From contig NZ_LGDW01000500.1 of the NCBI RefSeq assembly GCF_001280005.1, positions 1-28,370 on the forward strand: 28,370 bases of DNA. The letters are read 5' to 3'. The DNA is from Streptomyces sp. NRRL WC-3618 (lineage in GTDB: Bacteria; Actinomycetota; Actinomycetes; Streptomycetales; Streptomycetaceae). How positions within the stretch are numbered: position 1 is the first letter of the stretch; each line of letters opens with the position of its first letter. The notes below the pieces were generated by a model. The model was not told where the DNA came from. It was given only the letters and a program-made list of their open reading frames with translations, and did no database searches. Position numbers and translations under genes: made by a program. Of this stretch, positions 25,243-28,370 are shown in pieces.

Positions 25243-25324
25243 CAACCGGGAGCCGCGGGGCCCGCTTCCCGCGCGCGGTGGCGGCCCAGTCTCGGCCGCG
25301 TGCGCACGGGAGCGCGGGGGTAGG

Positions 25325-26842
25325 TCAGCCCAGCGGCATCCGGACGGTGATGAACGAGTGGGGCGGCAGCGTCAGAGCGAGCCCCTGACCGGTCGTCCTC
25401 AGGCTTTCGAAGGGGCGGGGCCTGACCGTTTCCGGGGCGTCGGGTGTGTTGTGGTCCTGGAGGCGGTCGGCTGTCAGGAGGCGGGCGGTCGGCTCGCCGA
25501 TGGAGGCGCCGCGCAGGTCGAGCGTCACCTCGGCGGGCTCCTCGGCGTCGAGGTTGGACAGAGAGATGAGGACGGTTCCGTCCTTGACGCTGGCCGAGGC
25601 GGACAGGGTGTTCAGTTCGGCGTCCCCCACCGGGCGGCTGGCGTCGTCGGTACGCAGGTGCACGGCGAGCGAGGCGGCGTCCTGGTGGCCCTTGTTCATC
25701 TCGAACACGTGGTAGGTCGGGGTCAGGACCAGCGCGTCGCCGTCAGTGAGGACCATCGCCTGCAGGACGTTGACGGTCTGGGCGATGTTGGCCATGTACA
25801 GGCGGTCGGCGTGCTTGTGGAAGATGTCGAAGTGCGTGCTCGCCACGAGCGCGTCGCGCAGGGTGTTCTGCTGGTACAGGAAACCGGGGTTGCTGCCCGG
25901 TTCGACGTCCCACCAGGTGCCCCACTCGTCCAGGACCAGGCCGACCTTCCGGCCCGGGTCGTAGCAGTCCATGACCGTGGAATGGCCGGTGAGGACACGG
26001 TCGATCTTCTGGGCGGAGACCATCGTCCGGTAGTAGTCGTCCGTGTCGAAGACCGTGGCGTTGCCCTTCGCCTCCCAGGAGCCGGCCATCGTGTAGTAGT
26101 GCACGGACAGGCCCTGGAAGAAGTTACGCGGGGTGGCCTCGCAGCCGAAGCAGCTGATCTGCTGCATCAGCGTCTCGGTCCACTTGTAGTCGTCGCCGGA
26201 CCCGCCCGAGGCGATGCGGTAGAGCTTGTTGTCGCCGTGGTCCCGGCAGTACGTGGCGTACTGCCGGGCCAGGTCGGCGGAGTACTCGGCGCGCATGTTG
26301 CCGCCGCAGCCCCACGTCTCGTTGCCGATGCCCCAGAACTTCACCCGCCAGGGCTCCTCGCGGCCGTTGGCCCTGCGCAGCCGCACCATGGGGCTGTCGC
26401 CGTCACGCGTCAGGTACTCGACCCACTCGCTCATCTCCTGCACGGTGCCGCTGCCCACGTTGCCGCTGATGTACGGCTCGGTGCCGAGCAGTTCGCACAG
26501 GGCCATGAACTCATGGGTGCCGAAGTGGTTGTTCTCCTCGACGTCGCCCCAGTGCGTGTTGACCATCCTGGGGCGCTGGTCCCTGGGACCGATGCCGTCC
26601 TTCCAGTGGTACTCGTCGGCAAAACAGCCGCCGGGCCAGCGCAGGTTGGGGATGTTCAGGGCGCGCAGGGCCTGCACGATGTCGAGGCGGATGCCGCCCT
26701 CGTTGGGTATCGGTGAGTCCTCTCCGACCCAGAAGCCGCCGTAGACGCAGCGGCCGAGGTGCTCGGCGAAGTGGCCGTAGAGGTGGCGGCTGATCGTCGG
26801 GCCCTCGATGTCGAGGTTGATGATCGCGGTGGCGTGGGTCAC
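25325..26842 (-). CDS. Intracellular GH51 alpha-L-arabinofuranosidase
   Basis: The 505-aa protein has the full GH51 layout: a catalytic barrel with acid/base E175 in [12 protein letters not shown] and nucleophile E306 in [11 protein letters not shown], followed by a beta-sandwich domain (about 385-505). No signal peptide is present, so it acts in the cytoplasm on arabino-oligosaccharides imported from hemicellulose. The GTG start follows AGGAG. It complements the secreted GH30 xylanase. Only 234 bp separate it from the LacI-like fragment upstream, which may be the remnant of its regulator. No sugar ABC transporter genes are in the window. Confidence 0.95.
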   Translation of the reverse strand: MTHATAIINLDIEGPTISRHLYGHFAEHLGRCVYGGFWVGEDSPIPNEGGIRLDIVQALRALNIPNLRWPGGCFADEYHWKDGIGPRDQRPRMVNTHWGDVEENNHFGTHEFMALCELLGTEPYISGNVGSGTVQEMSEWVEYLTRDGDSPMVRLRRANGREEPWRVKFWGIGNETWGCGGNMRAEYSADLARQYATYCRDHGDNKLYRIASGGSGDDYKWTETLMQQISCFGCEATPRNFFQGLSVHYYTMAGSWEAKGNATVFDTDDYYRTMVSAQKIDRVLTGHSTVMDCYDPGRKVGLVLDEWGTWWDVEPGSNPGFLYQQNTLRDALVASTHFDIFHKHADRLYMANIAQTVNVLQAMVLTDGDALVLTPTYHVFEMNKGHQDAASLAVHLRTDDASRPVGDAELNTLSASASVKDGTVLISLSNLDAEEPAEVTLDLRGASIGEPTARLLTADRLQDHNTPDAPETVRPRPFESLRTTGQGLALTLPPHSFITVRMPLG

Positions 26843-27076
26843 GGGCGTACTCCTGTGTGGGTGTGTGGACGTGTGACACTCAAGAGCTCACCAGCGCACG
26901 TCGGCGAGAGCGAGCGGTGGGTGAGGAGGGTGCCGGCGGGCTGTGGCAGGTTGCCGGCCGTTTCCGTTGCGGCTGCGCCGCCCGAGGCTTTGAGGGCGGT
27001 GGCGTCGGGAAGGCCCAAGGCCGGCGGACCGGGGCTCATCGGCTCGGATCCGTGCAGCAGCGACTGGTGTGGGGAG

Positions 27077-27793
27077 TCAGGGCACATGCTGCTGGCCGTC
27101 CTTGGTCTCCGTCCCCGCGGACCACGACCGGCGTACCCGCAGCGTGAAGCCGGCGATCTCGGTCCGACCGGGCAGTGTGCGGGAGTCCGCGTGGTCCATG
27201 CGGGAGCGCAGCAGCGCGACGGCCGTGCGGGCGATCGACGGGCGCTGGGGGTCGACGGTGGTCAGGGGCGGTGTCGTGAAGTGGGCTGCTTCGATATCGT
27301 CGAAGCCCGCCAGTGCCACATCGTCGGGGACGGCGACGCCACTGCGGTGCAGGACGGAAAGCGCGCCGATGGCGACCACGTCGTTGTAGCAGAAGAGGGC
27401 GTCGAAGCGGGCTCGGGTGCGCAGCAGCCGGGCCACGGCTCCGGCACCGGAGGACCAGAGGTCGGCGTTGTCCACCCCTAGGACCAGCGAGTCGTCGCAT
27501 GCGACTCCGGCTTCATCGAGGGCCCTGCGATAGCCGTGCAGGCGTCGGCCGCCGGCGCGTGGGCCTGCCGGTTCGCAGATGGCGGCGATGCGGCGGCGGC
27601 CCTGGGAGAGCAGGTGGGCGACGACAGCGTGTGCGCCCTGCTCGTCGGCGATCTCGACGTGGTCCAGGCTCATTCCGTCCGCCTCGGTGGGGCGTCCTGG
27701 GCACGGGTGAGGACAGCTGCCCCGGTACGCACCGACCGCGGCCGTCAGATACGGCCCCGCCTGTTCGACCAACCGCACGATCTCAGCACTCAC
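27077..27793 (-). pseudogene. LacI-family effector domain lacking the DNA-binding head
   Basis: About 215 codons encode the sugar-binding core of a LacI/GalR regulator: HVEIADEQGAHAVVAHLLSQ, the CYNDVVAIGAL hinge-region motif and VPDDVALAGFDDIEAAHFTT. The helix-turn-helix and first half of the core are absent. The frame instead starts with GTG (27793) after GAGGAAAC and a 26-residue segment, VSAEIVRLVEQAGPYLTAAV, that does not belong to LacI proteins. It seems to be a fusion product of a rearrangement. The transcript may still be translated, but the protein should not bind DNA. Confidence 0.75.
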
Positions 27794-27984
27794 TTGTTTC
27801 CTCGACCTCTGCGGCTCCGAAAAAGACCAGCGTAGGAAAGCTAGACCCACTGTGGAGTCAAACGTCCGAAGCACTTATAGCGGTTCCACGCACTCCCACC
27901 CCCGGCAGCCCTGTACCCACCAGGGAATCGGTCCTCCAACAAGGCTGGCTGAACGCTGGGTGAAACTGACCTGATACGGGTCAT

Positions 27985-28206
27985 GTATTCGACAACGCCG
28001 TCAGCGAGGCGTTCAACAGCGTGCTCAAGGTCGAGTACGTCCACCGGCGCACGTTCGCCACCCGCACCGAGGCCCGACTGCGGATCGCGACCTGGATCAC
28101 CGGCTTCTACAACGGCCGTCGGCTACACAGCGTGTGCGGATATCAGAGTCCGATCGACTACGAGCACGACCACCGGGCCAACTCCGCTTTGGAGCTGGCC
28201 GCTTAG
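27985..28206 (+). mobile_element. C-terminus of an IS3-family transposase
   Basis: The frame reads VFDNAVSEAFNSVLKVEYVH, then RRTFATRTEARLRIATWITG, FYNGRRLHS and a QSPIDYE end. This is the final part of the DDE integrase domain of IS3-family OrfB, including the E of the catalytic triad. The rest of the element is missing. The block aaaatctccacagttcgagg just after the stop may be the element's right end. Confidence 0.85.
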
Positions 28207-28228
28207 AAAATCTCCACAGTTCGAGGGG

Positions 28229-28370
28229 ATTGACCTGTCGGGCGAGCGCCGAGGTCGAGGTTCCCAGGAAATCCCTGCGCAACGGCATGCCGGACCGGCC
28301 GTCACCGTCGGTCCTGACCGCCAGCACCTGGTTGACGCCCATCGTGTTGTTCTCGAACCCGACCGCCGAG
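28229..28370 (-). CDS. Partial unrecognised gene at the right edge
   Basis: The minus strand holds an open frame that enters from outside the window and reads FENNTMGVNQVLAVRTDGDG followed by RSGMPLRRDFLGTSTSALAR. It looks like real protein but I do not recognise the family. The frame runs on into the IS3 remnant, which suggests that the insertion cut the gene. Confidence 0.45.

Overview
The window looks like a chromosomal segment of a Streptomyces or a very close relative. GC is very high, coding strands favour G/C at third positions, and several genes are typical of that genus: a leaderless cysteine-containing leader peptide before a rhodanese, DUF1416, DUF3099, a kdp operon with micro-ORFs, and a CebR-type palindrome. 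No rRNA, tRNA or CRISPR array was seen.

Left part (about 1-5230). A sulfur module has a leaderless promoter, a 26-aa leader peptide, a thiosulfate sulfurtransferase and a DUF1416 protein, closed by a strong hairpin. It is followed by a DUF3099 membrane protein, a small PH-like membrane protein on the minus strand, a VOC/glyoxalase protein with its own hairpin terminator, and a large APC-superfamily transporter on the minus strand.

Potassium region (about 5230-11165). The APC transporter diverges from a kdp operon: a 27-aa membrane micro-ORF, kdpF, kdpA, kdpB, kdpC, and then kdpE. The sensor kinase kdpD is absent between kdpC and kdpE; the 117-bp gap holds only a hairpin. Upstream of kdp lie four copies of a CCGT(C)AA-type element at 11, 21 and 11 bp intervals, a good candidate KdpE operator.

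Middle part (about 11166-16123). Intact genes are an NfeD/slipin membrane-quality pair, a TerD-family protein and a small two-helix membrane protein. Around them are decayed pieces: the C-terminus of an XRE regulator, an SDR fragment, an AbiEii-like nucleotidyltransferase toxin with its catalytic core deleted, and the C-terminus of a type I restriction specificity subunit. This looks like an eroded defence or toxin-antitoxin island.

Right part (about 16124-28370). Intact genes are an SDR/DUF2867 protein, a clade-type monofunctional catalase with a small acidic protein behind it, a flavin reductase, a secreted GH30 glucuronoxylanase under a CebR-like box, and an intracellular GH51 arabinofuranosidase. 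The two glycosidases suit growth on arabinoglucuronoxylan. Between them is a dense mosaic of gene fragments: photolyase, HATPase, universal stress protein, transhydrogenase PntB, zinc alcohol dehydrogenase, PIN toxin, epimerase, serine recombinase, a LacI effector domain without its DNA-binding head, and an IS3-family transposase tail. Repeated abutting of truncated genes in opposite orientation points to many deletions and rearrangements, as expected for an accessory or chromosome-arm region. I did not find a clearly new multi-gene system; the most promising leads are the phased kdp operator with its extra micro-ORF and missing kdpD, and the rearrangement mosaic.
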